A DNA stretch of 64,000 nt from Aquimarina algicola (GCF_006443095.1 NZ_VFWZ01000006.1:186001-250000), one strand, 5' to 3'. Shown: positions 1 to 8,824, counted from the stretch's first letter. Program-made: numbers and translations. The notes: generated from the letters alone by a model not told the origin.

Positions 1-1
1 A

Positions 2-1537
2 GGTAACTTTTATGCTATAATTGTAAAGCGAAATAATATTCGGGTATACACTAGTTTTTTTAATGTCATGCCTATTTATTATACATTAGACAAAGCATAT
101 ATCTCTTCTTCAATTGCTTACATTACAGAATATTCACAGAGAGATTTCTCGGTTGACAAAAAGTTTATTTTAGAGAGCCTTCTATTTAACTACGGTTTCT
201 TTAATAGAACTTTTTACAAAGAGATTCAACTCTTACCATGTCATCATTTTTTGACGCTAGATGATACCGAAGTATCATTACAATCTCACTTTGAAACGAC
301 ATCTTTATACACAAAGCATCCCACAAAAGGTTCAAAAGTAGTAGATCACTTAAGTGATCTCTTTATTAAAACTACAAAACAATATTTACCAGACACCCAT
401 TTTGATATCGCTTTTACCAGTGGATTTGATGGGAGAACCTTGGTGAGTTGTGCAACACATTTCAAAAAAGACTTTAAAACATTTTCTTTTGGGAAACCAG
501 AAAATGCAGATGTTGCGGTTCCTCGGGCAAATGCCAAAGAATTAAATATTGAGTATCGATATTTTGATTTAAGTCATGAGGAATATGTGAAAAAGTATTT
601 TCATACTAATGCCAAAGAATATATACATCATGCTCCTGGCGGTAATGGATTTATCTATGCACATTTTTTACACAGTACAAAAGAGATTGCAAAAAAAGCA
701 GACCATCTCTTATCTGGTGTTGTAGGCAGTGAATTATTTAGAGCGCTACATCTTACGGGGGCTGTAACTTCTCAGGCACTTGCAGATATTTTTACGAGTA
801 AATCTGCTTCAGAATTAAAAGACAACATCACCAATTCTCCAACATTAGAGGTCATCCAAAAAGAAGAATTTGCTGTAGAACTAGAAGAACTCATAGAAGA
901 ATTGATTGCATACAAAGATTCACTAGACAAAGAGCTCACGCTGAATCAGCAATTTTACATTTTTGTATTCGAAGAAATCTTCAGAAAATTCTTTGGACAA
1001 TGGATTAGTACTCAAATGCAATATATCAAAGTGAGGACTCCATTTTTGGATTATCATTTTATAAAAGCGCTTTTGCAAACTCAATATGCAGGGGCAAATA
1101 ATGATTTTTTTACAGAAAACCCTTTAAAAAGAATAAAAGGACAATACCTGTATACTGATATTATCAAAAAGACTAACAAAAAAATCTATCATCAAAAAAC
1201 CGGTAAAGGATACCGACCAAAAGATGTAAGAGAATCTATATACCTTTATAAGATCATTCTTCCGTTTGTGTTAAAAAGATTTAAGCGTAAAGTAAAAACG
1301 CCAAACCTGGATAACCTGGGGATCATATCGGGTGTTCTGGCACACAAAAAGGATCACCAAAGCCTTTTGGATCATGCTTCTTATTTTGATCAAGACAAGC
1401 TTAAAAAGATGCTCAATACTTTGTCTCCTTACACCAAAGAAAAGGAAAGAGATACACTATTAATGGTCCTTTCTATTCTTTCCGGATTACAAAATAAAGC
1501 CGAAACCAAATCTAAAAACAGCTACCACTATGAATAA
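2..1537 (+). CDS. Asparagine-synthase-like amidotransferase (5' end outside window)
   Basis: Class B asparagine-synthetase-type protein. The first in-frame ATG is at 68, but the frame stays open to base 2 and the upstream residues (GNFYAIIVKRNN...) continue smoothly into MPIYYTLD, resembling the G-N-F...PLYY segment of the glutaminase domain. The gene therefore begins left of the window and the ATG at 68 is an internal Met. The C-terminal half carries an ATP-pyrophosphatase-like motif TSGFDGR near base 418, where typical synthetases have SGGxDS, so the PP-loop is present but altered. Relatives in polysaccharide loci amidate uronic acids (known for the family); that role here is inference. The last 8 bases overlap the ATP-grasp gene at 1530, implying translational coupling. 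The catalytic Cys of the glutaminase domain cannot be judged because it lies outside. Confidence 0.8.
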   Translation, partial: GNFYAIIVKRNNIRVYTSFFNVMPIYYTLDKAYISSSIAYITEYSQRDFSVDKKFILESLLFNYGFFNRTFYKEIQLLPCHHFLTLDDTEVSLQSHFETTSLYTKHPTKGSKVVDHLSDLFIKTTKQYLPDTHFDIAFTSGFDGRTLVSCATHFKKDFKTFSFGKPENADVAVPRANAKELNIEYRYFDLSHEEYVKKYFHTNAKEYIHHAPGGNGFIYAHFLHSTKEIAKKADHLLSGVVGSELFRALHLTGAVTSQALADIFTSKSASELKDNITNSPTLEVIQKEEFAVELEELIEELIAYKDSLDKELTLNQQFYIFVFEEIFRKFFGQWISTQMQYIKVRTPFLDYHFIKALLQTQYAGANNDFFTENPLKRIKGQYLYTDIIKKTNKKIYHQKTGKGYRPKDVRESIYLYKIILPFVLKRFKRKVKTPNLDNLGIISGVLAHKKDHQSLLDHASYFDQDKLKKMLNTLSPYTKEKERDTLLMVLSILSGLQNKAETKSKNSYHYE

Positions 1538-2555
1538 AATAATTGCCTTAACCGATTATAAAAAGAAATTTGGATCAAAACATTTTGATACCCCTTACCG
1601 AAGTGGTATGGATAAAGAAAAGCTATCGAATTATTTTAACGATTTGGGGTACAAAATAGAATTCAAATACCTAAGTGAAGTACATCTTGATGATCCAGAA
1701 TTGAAAAATACAAATATACTATACACCTCTTCTGAAGATATAGGGTATCGTTATAAATCCTATATAGAAGATATTGTGTTTGGGTTAGAGCTAGCCGGTG
1801 CTCATATGATCCCTGCTTATAAGCATCTAAGGGCAAATAATAACAAAGCTTTTATGGAGCTTATGCGAGAAGCAAAAGAGATAACTCCATACCTAAAATC
1901 AAGAGTGTTTGGCTCTATGGCAGACCTTCAAATGAGGGTAGATACATTGACTTTTCCTTGTGTATTCAAAGAGTCTGAAGGGGCCTCAGGGCGCGGTGTC
2001 GCTTTGGTAAAAAGTAAAGAAGAACTTTACAAAAAAGTAAAAACCTTTAGCAAACCCAGAAACTACTTCGAAGACTTAAAAGATTATGGAAGAGCGTTAA
2101 AACATGATGGATATATCAAAGAATCAATTTATAGAGATAAGTTTATTGTACAAGATTTTATCCCTGATCTAAAAAACGATTGGAAAGTATATGTTTTTGG
2201 AGAAAAGTTATACACTTTTAAACGCCCTATTCTAAAAGGCAGAGGCATCAAAGCAAGTGGTGGTGGATACGACAACTATCTCTACGGCCTCGAAGCAGAA
2301 GCTCCCATAGGGATGTTTGATTTGGCTATGGATGTGTTTAATACACTAGATGTACCCCATGTTTCTATTGATTTTGCATACGATGGGAAACAATTTTACG
2401 TTTTAGAATTTCAGTCCTTGTACTTTGGAACTGCAGGAATACCCTATTCTAAAGGATATTTTACAAAAAGAAATGATAATTGGGAGTTTATTGAAGAAAA
2501 ACTGGAAATCGAAAAAGTATATGCCGATAGCATCGTAGCATATGTAAATCGATAA
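1530..2555 (+). CDS. ATP-grasp family ligase (copy 1)
   Basis: Cytoplasmic protein of 341 residues with an ATP-grasp fold. Visible are a preceding lysine (K147) and glycine-rich loop (ESEGASGRG, 149-156), an adenine-binding-type stretch FIVQDFIPD (205-213) followed by DWKVYVFG, and a C-terminal metal-site region with D281 and E293. ATP-grasp enzymes join a carboxylate to an amine or thiol through an acylphosphate. The usual E-x-N metal motif reads LEFQ here, so the Asn is Gln, and the paralogue at 2575 shares this change. It overlaps the asparagine-synthase-like gene by 8 bases and is followed after 19 bases by its own paralogue. In this operon it might activate an amino acid or a uronate carboxyl group, but the substrate is unknown. 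Confidence 0.8.
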   Translation: MNKIIALTDYKKKFGSKHFDTPYRSGMDKEKLSNYFNDLGYKIEFKYLSEVHLDDPELKNTNILYTSSEDIGYRYKSYIEDIVFGLELAGAHMIPAYKHLRANNNKAFMELMREAKEITPYLKSRVFGSMADLQMRVDTLTFPCVFKESEGASGRGVALVKSKEELYKKVKTFSKPRNYFEDLKDYGRALKHDGYIKESIYRDKFIVQDFIPDLKNDWKVYVFGEKLYTFKRPILKGRGIKASGGGYDNYLYGLEAEAPIGMFDLAMDVFNTLDVPHVSIDFAYDGKQFYVLEFQSLYFGTAGIPYSKGYFTKRNDNWEFIEEKLEIEKVYADSIVAYVNR

Positions 2556-2574
2556 CCTAAAGAAATGAATAGTT

Positions 2575-3600
2575 TTGAAAAAAATCCTGGCACTTACTGA
2601 TTATAAAGACAATTTTGGTTCTAAGCACTTAGACCAACCCTACAGAAGTGGTATGGACAAAGGTAAATTAGAACAATATTTTAACTCATATGGTTTTCAG
2701 GTCACGTTTTCAAAGTTTTCAGAAATCGACTGGCAATCAGAAAGTTTGAAAGACAATATTGTAATCTACACCTCTTCTGAAGATCCAAAATATTTTTATA
2801 AAGATTTTATAGAAGATATCATCTTAGCATTACAATTATCAAACATTCAAGTAGTTCCTTCGTATCAATATCTAAGAGCGAACAATAATAAAGTGTTTAT
2901 GGAACTGCTAAGAAATGTAGAACTACCAAATCAGTTTTGTCAGTTAAAAACAATACAATTAGGAGTTTTAGAAGATGTAAAAAGTCATGCAAAAAATATC
3001 AAATATCCTGTCGTTATCAAAGCTTCTCGTGGCGCTTTAGGGAGCAAAATATACCTTGCTAAAAATGAAAACGACTTAGTCAAAAAAATCAAAAAAGCTT
3101 CCAAAACATTCTATATCAAGGATTATTTGTGGGATTTGGGCAGATCGTATAAGCACAAAGGATACCTTAAAAATTCTATCTACAGAAAAAAATTTATTAT
3201 CCAAGAGTTTATTCCGGATTTAGAAAAAGATTGGAAAGTTCTCATTTTTGGCGATCGCTACTTTATCCTTACTCGATATAACCGTAAAAATGATTTTAGA
3301 GCAAGTGGTAGCAAAACCAACTATAAAGCAGGAACCCAATCAGAATATACGTATCAAATATTGGATTTTGCCAAACAGGTTTTTGAATATCTTGACATTC
3401 CTCATGTCTCACTTGATATTGCTTTTGATGGTCAGCAATATTACCTTCTTGAGATGCAGGGAATATACTTTGGCACCTCTACCATCAATATGTCTGATGC
3501 CTATTTTGTATTTGAAAATAACCAATGGATACCCAAAGAAATTAATATTGATTTAGAGAAAATTTACACCGATAGTATTATAAACTTTTTAAGCAAATAG
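2575..3600 (+). CDS. ATP-grasp family ligase (copy 2)
   Basis: Also 341 residues and colinear with the upstream ATP-grasp protein (LALTDYKxxFGSKHxDxPYRSGMDK in both), so the two arose by tandem duplication and diverged. The start is TTG: an in-frame TGA lies at 2566-2568, the next in-frame ATG is 26 codons in, and only TTG at 2575 gives an N-terminus matching the paralogue. The ATP-grasp loop reads IKASRGALGSK, the central motif FIIQEFIPD, and the metal-site end LEMQG, again with Gln where Asn is usual. It may have a different substrate or act together with copy 1. A glycosyltransferase gene follows after 7 bases. Confidence 0.8.
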   Translation: MKKILALTDYKDNFGSKHLDQPYRSGMDKGKLEQYFNSYGFQVTFSKFSEIDWQSESLKDNIVIYTSSEDPKYFYKDFIEDIILALQLSNIQVVPSYQYLRANNNKVFMELLRNVELPNQFCQLKTIQLGVLEDVKSHAKNIKYPVVIKASRGALGSKIYLAKNENDLVKKIKKASKTFYIKDYLWDLGRSYKHKGYLKNSIYRKKFIIQEFIPDLEKDWKVLIFGDRYFILTRYNRKNDFRASGSKTNYKAGTQSEYTYQILDFAKQVFEYLDIPHVSLDIAFDGQQYYLLEMQGIYFGTSTINMSDAYFVFENNQWIPKEINIDLEKIYTDSIINFLSK

Positions 3601-3607
3601 CATAGAT

Positions 3608-4525
3608 ATGAATATATTATTTGTAAGTAGTGGCAATTCAAAAAATGGAATCTCAAGCCTGACCAAAAATCAGGGAAAATCCCTTATCGACTTAGGTCAT
3701 AAGGTTACTTTTTTCACCATTAAAGGAAAAGGGCTTAAAGGATATTTTCTAAACATTTTTAAGCTGAAAAAGTTTTTGGCACAGCAAAAATTTGAAGTTG
3801 TTCATGCACATTATTCTTTGAGTGGCATGGTAGCTTCTCTGGCGGGAGCACAACCATTGGTCGTATCATTAATGGGTAGTGATGTAAAGGCCTCAACACT
3901 TTTAAAATATATAATCAGGGGATTTAATACCATATTCTGGAAAAATGTAATTGTAAAATCTCAGGATATGAAAGAAGACGCTGGCCTCAAAGAAGCTCAT
4001 GTAATCCCAAACGGTGTCGATTTCAAAAAATTTAAACCTATTGCAAGAGAAGAAGCAATACAAGTAACCGGTTGGGATCCTGATCAAAAACATATCCTTT
4101 TTGCAGCAAACCCAAATCGACCGGAAAAGAATTTTAAGCTTGCTAAAGCTGCTTTTGACCATATCAAAAATGATCATTTGCAACTACAAAAACTTGTAGA
4201 TATCCCTAACGAAAAAATGCCTTATTATTTTAATGCGGCAGATGTGATTCTATTGACCAGCCTATGGGAAGGCTCTCCTAATGTGATCAAAGAAGCAGTA
4301 GCCTGCAATTGTAAAATTGTAGCTGTAGACGTGGGAGATATCAAAAAAGTGATTTCAGAAATCAAAGGTTGCTATGTAACAGGTTTTGATGAGAAAGAAA
4401 TCGCACAAAAGATACTAGACTGCCTTACTCTTGAAAATAAGACGACAGGTAGAAATACTATATCCTATCTGGATAGCGTTACCATTGCAGAAAACTTAAC
4501 CGAAGTATATAAAAGCACAAAATAG
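3608..4525 (+). CDS. GT4-family glycosyltransferase
   Basis: GT-B-fold retaining glycosyltransferase of 305 residues, short for the family, where 350-400 is common. Visible are an N-terminal Rossmann start (MNILFVSSGNSKNGISS), the interdomain VIPNGVD (132-138), and the GT4 E-x7-E signature with E221 and E229 in EGSPNVIKEAVACN, which contacts the nucleotide sugar. It has no signal peptide or transmembrane helix and should act on a lipid-linked sugar at the cytoplasmic membrane face. Its stop codon shares one base with the GTG start of the next gene (TAGTG). It is part of the 1-7342 operon; donor and acceptor are unknown. Confidence 0.85.
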   Translation: MNILFVSSGNSKNGISSLTKNQGKSLIDLGHKVTFFTIKGKGLKGYFLNIFKLKKFLAQQKFEVVHAHYSLSGMVASLAGAQPLVVSLMGSDVKASTLLKYIIRGFNTIFWKNVIVKSQDMKEDAGLKEAHVIPNGVDFKKFKPIAREEAIQVTGWDPDQKHILFAANPNRPEKNFKLAKAAFDHIKNDHLQLQKLVDIPNEKMPYYFNAADVILLTSLWEGSPNVIKEAVACNCKIVAVDVGDIKKVISEIKGCYVTGFDEKEIAQKILDCLTLENKTTGRNTISYLDSVTIAENLTEVYKSTK

Positions 4526-5529
4526 TGACTCAATCTCATATCATACATACTGATTTTAGCAAAATATCGGCGCAACAACTCAAAACGCTGTTACGATCCC
4601 CAAATGCCAATTTTTTTCAAACTCCAAAAGTAGCAGATTTTTTCAAAACTACAGGTTTAGAACATTTTGTATTTGCAATAGAACGAGACGAAGAAATTAT
4701 GGCATTGATCTCTGGTATTATTCAAAAAGAAAAAGGAGTAAAATCCTCTCTAACAAGAAGAGCTATCATATTTGGAGGACCTGTTTTTTCAGAAAATGCA
4801 ACCGATGAAGATATCACACAAGTATTAGAACACACAGTCAAAACACTAAAGAAAAAAGCGATATACATAGAGCTTCGTAACTTAAACGATTATAGCAAAT
4901 ACAAACATTTGTTTGAAAAGTGTGGATTCGACTATGTCCCTCATCTTAATTTTCATCTAGATTGTTCTGATGATCAGGCTATGCGAAAAAGAATGAGTAG
5001 CAGCAAGCTTAGACAAGTGAAAAAAAGTTTGAAAACGGGAGCAGAAATTAAAGAAGCTACACACCAAGATGAAATTACTGCTTACTACAACATTTTGCAT
5101 CACTTATACACTACAAAAGTAAAAACCCCTCTACCCGATCTTGATTTTTTCATGAATATGTGGAAAGAAAAAGCTGCCAAATTTCTTTTGATTCATTATC
5201 AAAATGAAATTATAGGAGGTATCGTTTGTCCTATTTTAGAAAATCAGGTGATCTATGAATGGTTTGTTTGTGGTAAAGATGGTCAATACAAAAATGTATA
5301 CCCAAGTATACTGGCTACCTGGGCAGCTATGGAGTATGCTTCTACACATCAAATCCCTCGATTTGATTTTATGGGGGCAGGAAAACCAGACGAAGATTAT
5401 GGCGTAAGAGATTTTAAATCAAAATTTGGAGGAGAACTGGTAGAACACGGTAGATTTCTGTACGTAGCACAACCTCTTCTATATCAATTAGGAAAAACCG
5501 CAGTCAAAATTTTAAAAAGTACCTCATGA
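4525..5529 (+). CDS. FemAB/GNAT-like peptidoglycan-bridge-type aminoacyltransferase
   Basis: 334 residues resembling the FemAB/FemX branch of GNAT-fold transferases. The central region MRKRMSSSKLRQVKKSLKTG and the C-terminal FDFMGAGKPDEDYGVRDFKSKFGGELVEHGRF are typical of that family. FemX enzymes transfer amino acids from aminoacyl-tRNA to cell-wall precursors; relatives in polysaccharide loci are thought to acylate sugars. The start is GTG at 4525, overlapping the preceding TAG by one base; the next in-frame ATG is about 58 codons in and would remove conserved sequence. Its stop overlaps the next start by 4 bases (ATGA). With the ATP-grasp pair and the asparagine-synthase-like gene it suggests amino-acid decoration of the glycan. 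Plain N-acetyl transfer is an alternative. Confidence 0.75.
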   Translation: MTQSHIIHTDFSKISAQQLKTLLRSPNANFFQTPKVADFFKTTGLEHFVFAIERDEEIMALISGIIQKEKGVKSSLTRRAIIFGGPVFSENATDEDITQVLEHTVKTLKKKAIYIELRNLNDYSKYKHLFEKCGFDYVPHLNFHLDCSDDQAMRKRMSSSKLRQVKKSLKTGAEIKEATHQDEITAYYNILHHLYTTKVKTPLPDLDFFMNMWKEKAAKFLLIHYQNEIIGGIVCPILENQVIYEWFVCGKDGQYKNVYPSILATWAAMEYASTHQIPRFDFMGAGKPDEDYGVRDFKSKFGGELVEHGRFLYVAQPLLYQLGKTAVKILKSTS

Positions 5530-6593
5530 ACATCTTAATAGACATTGGCCATCCCGGTCATGTACACTTATTTAAAAACTTTGCTAAAGAAATGCAGCAA
5601 AAAGGGCATCATTTTTTGTTTACATGCAGGCAAAAAGAGTTTGAAATAGAGTTATTAAAATCTGAGGGATTCGAATATGTATCCTTTGGTAAAAAATATA
5701 ATACTACTATTGGAAAAGTCTGGGGACTTGCCAAATTTGACTTTATGATGTTAATGCAGGGGCTTAAGTTTAAACCGGATATTTTTATGAGTCATGGGTC
5801 TCCTTATGCTGCACATGCAGCAGCAGTATTAGGCAAACCTCATATCTCTATGGAAGATACCGGTAATATGGAGCAAGTAAAACTGTACCTTCCTTTTACC
5901 AAAAGCGTACTCACTTCGACGGCTTTTCACAAAGACCTTGGAGAAAAACAAATTCAGTATGCGGGATATCATGAGCTAGCGTATCTACACCCCAATTATT
6001 TTACACCCAATGATCAGATTTTTGATATTCTAAATATAGAAAAAGGTACACCATATGTGATTTTACGATTTGTATCCTGGAATGCCAGTCACGATGTAAA
6101 TCAATCGGGACTTACGATAGATGAAAAACGCGAGCTTATTGATGTACTCAAAAAAAGATACAAAGTATTTATTTCTTCTGAAGGGAATTTACCTGAAGAA
6201 TTTGCTACATATCAAATTAAAATCCCGCCCGAAGAAATGCATAATGCGTTAGCATTTGCCCATTTATTTATAGGAGAAGGAGCTACAATGGCTTCAGAAT
6301 GTGTAGTTCTGGGTACTCCGGCGATTTATATCAATAGTATTATGGCAGGAACAATAGATGATCAGGTTGAGTATGGATTGCTATTTAACTACCAAAAAGG
6401 CGAAGGCGTACTAGAAAAAATCAAATCACTAGAGCGTATCCCTAATCTAAAAAAAACATTTCAAGAAAAAAGAGAGCAATTGCTAGAAGATAAAATAGAT
6501 GTTACTGCCTTTATGGTTTGGTTTGTAGAACATTTTCCTGAAAGTCATAACACGATAAAAAATAACCCCAAACACCATCTTAGCTTTAAATAA
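5526..6593 (+). CDS. DUF354 family GT-B-like protein
   Basis: 355 residues with the DUF354 profile: N-terminal MNILIDIGHPGHVHLFKNF, then SHGSPYAAHAAAVLGKPHI and a C-terminal FIGEGATMASECVVLGTPAIY, which corresponds to the donor-site region of GT-B glycosyltransferases such as MurG or UDP-GlcNAc epimerases. It has no signal peptide and is predicted to be cytoplasmic. It is coupled to both neighbours (4-base overlap upstream, 1-base TAATG overlap downstream). It probably adds a sugar to the repeat unit; the exact reaction cannot be read from sequence. Confidence 0.75.
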   Translation: MNILIDIGHPGHVHLFKNFAKEMQQKGHHFLFTCRQKEFEIELLKSEGFEYVSFGKKYNTTIGKVWGLAKFDFMMLMQGLKFKPDIFMSHGSPYAAHAAAVLGKPHISMEDTGNMEQVKLYLPFTKSVLTSTAFHKDLGEKQIQYAGYHELAYLHPNYFTPNDQIFDILNIEKGTPYVILRFVSWNASHDVNQSGLTIDEKRELIDVLKKRYKVFISSEGNLPEEFATYQIKIPPEEMHNALAFAHLFIGEGATMASECVVLGTPAIYINSIMAGTIDDQVEYGLLFNYQKGEGVLEKIKSLERIPNLKKTFQEKREQLLEDKIDVTAFMVWFVEHFPESHNTIKNNPKHHLSFK

Positions 6594-7342
6594 TGGATTT
6601 TACAGTAAAAAAATATGAAGCTTTGTTAGAAGCACTTATAGCGCAAAAATATACATTTCAAACTTTTGAAGAGTTTATTAAAACTCCTGAAGCAAAGACG
6701 ATAGTCCTAAGACATGATGTAGACTTATTACCAAATAATTCACTGGCTTTTGCCAAGATACAGGCAAAGCACAATGTAAAGGGCACATACTATTTTAGAG
6801 CAGTACCAGAGAGTTGGGATGAGAATGTAATTCTAGAAATCGCAGCTCTAGGGCATGAAATAGGATATCATTATGAGTGTTTGACAACTTGTAAAGGAGA
6901 TCTCAAAAAGGGGATCGAAGATTTTACCAAGCATCTAGAAAACCTTAGAAAATTAGCTCCTGTATCTACTATATGTATGCATGGTAGCCCAATGTCAAAA
7001 TATGATTCTAAAGATCTTTGGAAGACATATAACTACAAGGATTATGGGATCATTGCAGAACCTTATTTTGATGTAAATTTTCAAAATGTGTATTATTTGA
7101 CAGATACCGGCCGTAGATGGGATGGTCATAAAGTAAGTGTAAGAGATAAAGTGGAAAGCTCTTATACCCAGACTTTTCATACTACAGATCAAATTATCGA
7201 TGCTGCTTCAAACTTACCCGATCAAATCATGTTTACATTTCATCCTCAACGATGGAATGATAATAATGCAATGTGGATGAAAGAGCTAGTCCTGCAGAAC
7301 ACAAAAAATATTGTCAAAAAGTACTTTTATGTTCAGAAATAG
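6593..7342 (+). CDS. NodB-like polysaccharide deacetylase family protein
   Basis: 249 residues related to carbohydrate esterase family 4 (NodB homology). The first metal motif is LRHDVD (39-44), and the second is in GHEIGYHYE (87-94), where H88 or H93 may serve as metal ligand. A later FHPQRW resembles the terminal catalytic-His region. It has no signal peptide, so it probably acts on a cytoplasmic or lipid-linked intermediate rather than the exported polymer. It is the last gene of the operon; a 300-bp gap follows. Removing an N-acetyl group would provide the free amine that a FemAB or ATP-grasp enzyme could acylate, which is an inference from gene order. Confidence 0.75.
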   Translation: MDFTVKKYEALLEALIAQKYTFQTFEEFIKTPEAKTIVLRHDVDLLPNNSLAFAKIQAKHNVKGTYYFRAVPESWDENVILEIAALGHEIGYHYECLTTCKGDLKKGIEDFTKHLENLRKLAPVSTICMHGSPMSKYDSKDLWKTYNYKDYGIIAEPYFDVNFQNVYYLTDTGRRWDGHKVSVRDKVESSYTQTFHTTDQIIDAASNLPDQIMFTFHPQRWNDNNAMWMKELVLQNTKNIVKKYFYVQK

Positions 7343-7642
7343 TGTAATCTAACATCACAAAACCCTTATTATTTTTATGTTAAGTACAGACGTATAATCT
7401 TAATCTAATATTGATTACGTATTATGAAGATGTAAAATTTATGATATATGTATTTTTTTTAGCTCTATTTTAATAAGATTAGAAAAACTACATATAATAT
7501 TAAAGAAGTATAATCGTTTATAATAGGCATATTTAATTGATAGTCAGAACGTTTTTTGTTAACCCCTTGTTAAATAATTAACAAACATTTTACAAATACC
7601 AACTTTAATCATTATTAAATATATACACAAAGCATCAAAAAA
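7343..7642. other. Gap between the glycan-synthesis and export blocks
   Basis: 300 bases of AT-rich DNA without a convincing ORF. It holds a palindrome at 7567-7584 but no clear TAnnTTTG motif. It probably contains the promoter for the sugar transferase-wza-wzc block, although read-through from upstream is possible because no strong terminator follows the gene ending at 7342. Confidence 0.5.
7567..7584. promoter_or_regulatory. TTGTTAA-ATAA-TTAACAA inverted repeat
   Basis: Perfect 7-bp arms with a 4-base spacer, lying 59 bases upstream of the sugar transferase start. A GTTAAC lies just before it. The position suits an operator or an upstream promoter element for the export block. AT-rich palindromes also occur by chance, so function is only inferred. 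Confidence 0.35.
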
Positions 7643-8785
7643 ATGATTACAAAATTTGCCCCCTTTATTGACAAACAGATCGAAAAACTCCTGAATCCGG
7701 ACAACTCAAAAGAGACGGTTACTATTTCTGATCAGGATTGGAATGATGACATAAGGAAACTTATTATCAAAGAAGTCGGCACAAAGACTTTTAATTTTAT
7801 TGATAACCATGTTATGAATCCCTCTGATCAAGTTTTTGTAGCTGCTACAAGAACTCGATTTAACATAGATAAATTACAAGAAAATCACCAAAATACGATC
7901 GTCAACTTAAAGCGCGTTAATGATTTTAGAAGAATCAACAAATACTTTGAATCTGTAAATGCAAAGCTGGTTGATGGGGGTATCTTTATCAATCATGTAG
8001 AAACGCATGCTGTCAGAAAGAACAGGATTCTAAAAAAACTCCCTAAACCTCTGAATTATGTTTACTACTTAGGAGATGTAGTCCTTACCAGGGTAATTCC
8101 TAAGCTCAAATTGACTAAGGCACTATATTTTCATATTACAGGAGGAAAAGGTAGAGTTTTGACAAAAGCAGAAACATTTGGCCGTTTATATTCTTGTGGT
8201 TTTGAGATTATTGCAGAAGAAACCATCAACGACAATCTTCACTTTGTCGCCAGAAAGATCAAACAACCTGCATTTGATGAGGATCCTACTTATGGGCCGT
8301 TAATCAAATTGAGACGATTAGGCAAAAATGGTAAGATCATAAAAGTATATAAATTCAGAACTATGTATCCTTTTTCTGAATATTTGCAAGCATATATTTT
8401 TGAGAAAAACAACTTGCAAGAAGGAGGAAAAATAAAAAATGATTTTAGAATATCTCATGAAGGTAAAATCATGAGAAAATATTGGATCGATGAATTGCCT
8501 ATGATTATCAATTTTGTAAAAAATGAGATGAAATTAATTGGTGTTCGCCCACTAAGTAATCATTATTTTGGCTTATACCCCAAAGAATTACAAGAAAAAA
8601 GAATAAAAGTAAAACCAGGTCTACTCCCCCCATTTTACGCAGATATGCCAAAAACTCTGGATGATATTGTGGCATCAGAGATGCGTTATCTTGAAGCTTA
8701 TGAAAAAGCACCTCTTAAAACAGATATAGAATATTTTATCAAAATTGTAAAAAATATTGTTTTTCGCGGTAAAAGAAGCTGCTAG
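7643..8785 (+). CDS. Sugar transferase (initiating glycosylphosphotransferase) with methyltransferase-like N-terminus
   Basis: The C-terminal part (about 213-380) is a bacterial sugar transferase domain with YKFRTM (236-241), NDFRI, DELPMIINFV (283-292) and GVRP (300-303). Such enzymes move a sugar-phosphate onto undecaprenyl phosphate to begin each repeat unit. The usual N-terminal membrane re-entrant helix is not visible. Instead residues 1-208 contain LVDGGIFINHVET, LGDVVLTRVIPKLKLTKALYF and KAETFGRLYSCGFEII, which resemble the later strands of a class I methyltransferase fold without an obvious SAM-binding glycine motif. This may be a membrane-peripheral variant. It heads the export block with wza- and wzc-like genes, which supports the initiating role. 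Confidence 0.8.
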   Translation: MITKFAPFIDKQIEKLLNPDNSKETVTISDQDWNDDIRKLIIKEVGTKTFNFIDNHVMNPSDQVFVAATRTRFNIDKLQENHQNTIVNLKRVNDFRRINKYFESVNAKLVDGGIFINHVETHAVRKNRILKKLPKPLNYVYYLGDVVLTRVIPKLKLTKALYFHITGGKGRVLTKAETFGRLYSCGFEIIAEETINDNLHFVARKIKQPAFDEDPTYGPLIKLRRLGKNGKIIKVYKFRTMYPFSEYLQAYIFEKNNLQEGGKIKNDFRISHEGKIMRKYWIDELPMIINFVKNEMKLIGVRPLSNHYFGLYPKELQEKRIKVKPGLLPPFYADMPKTLDDIVASEMRYLEAYEKAPLKTDIEYFIKIVKNIVFRGKRSC

Positions 8786-8824
8786 AACATCATATTTTAC
8801 ATTTTAAAAAGATTATTTAACTTG

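Noticed and set aside
8822-8824. TTG start for the Wza-like gene
   Set aside because: An ATG follows immediately at 8825 and gives the same signal peptide.
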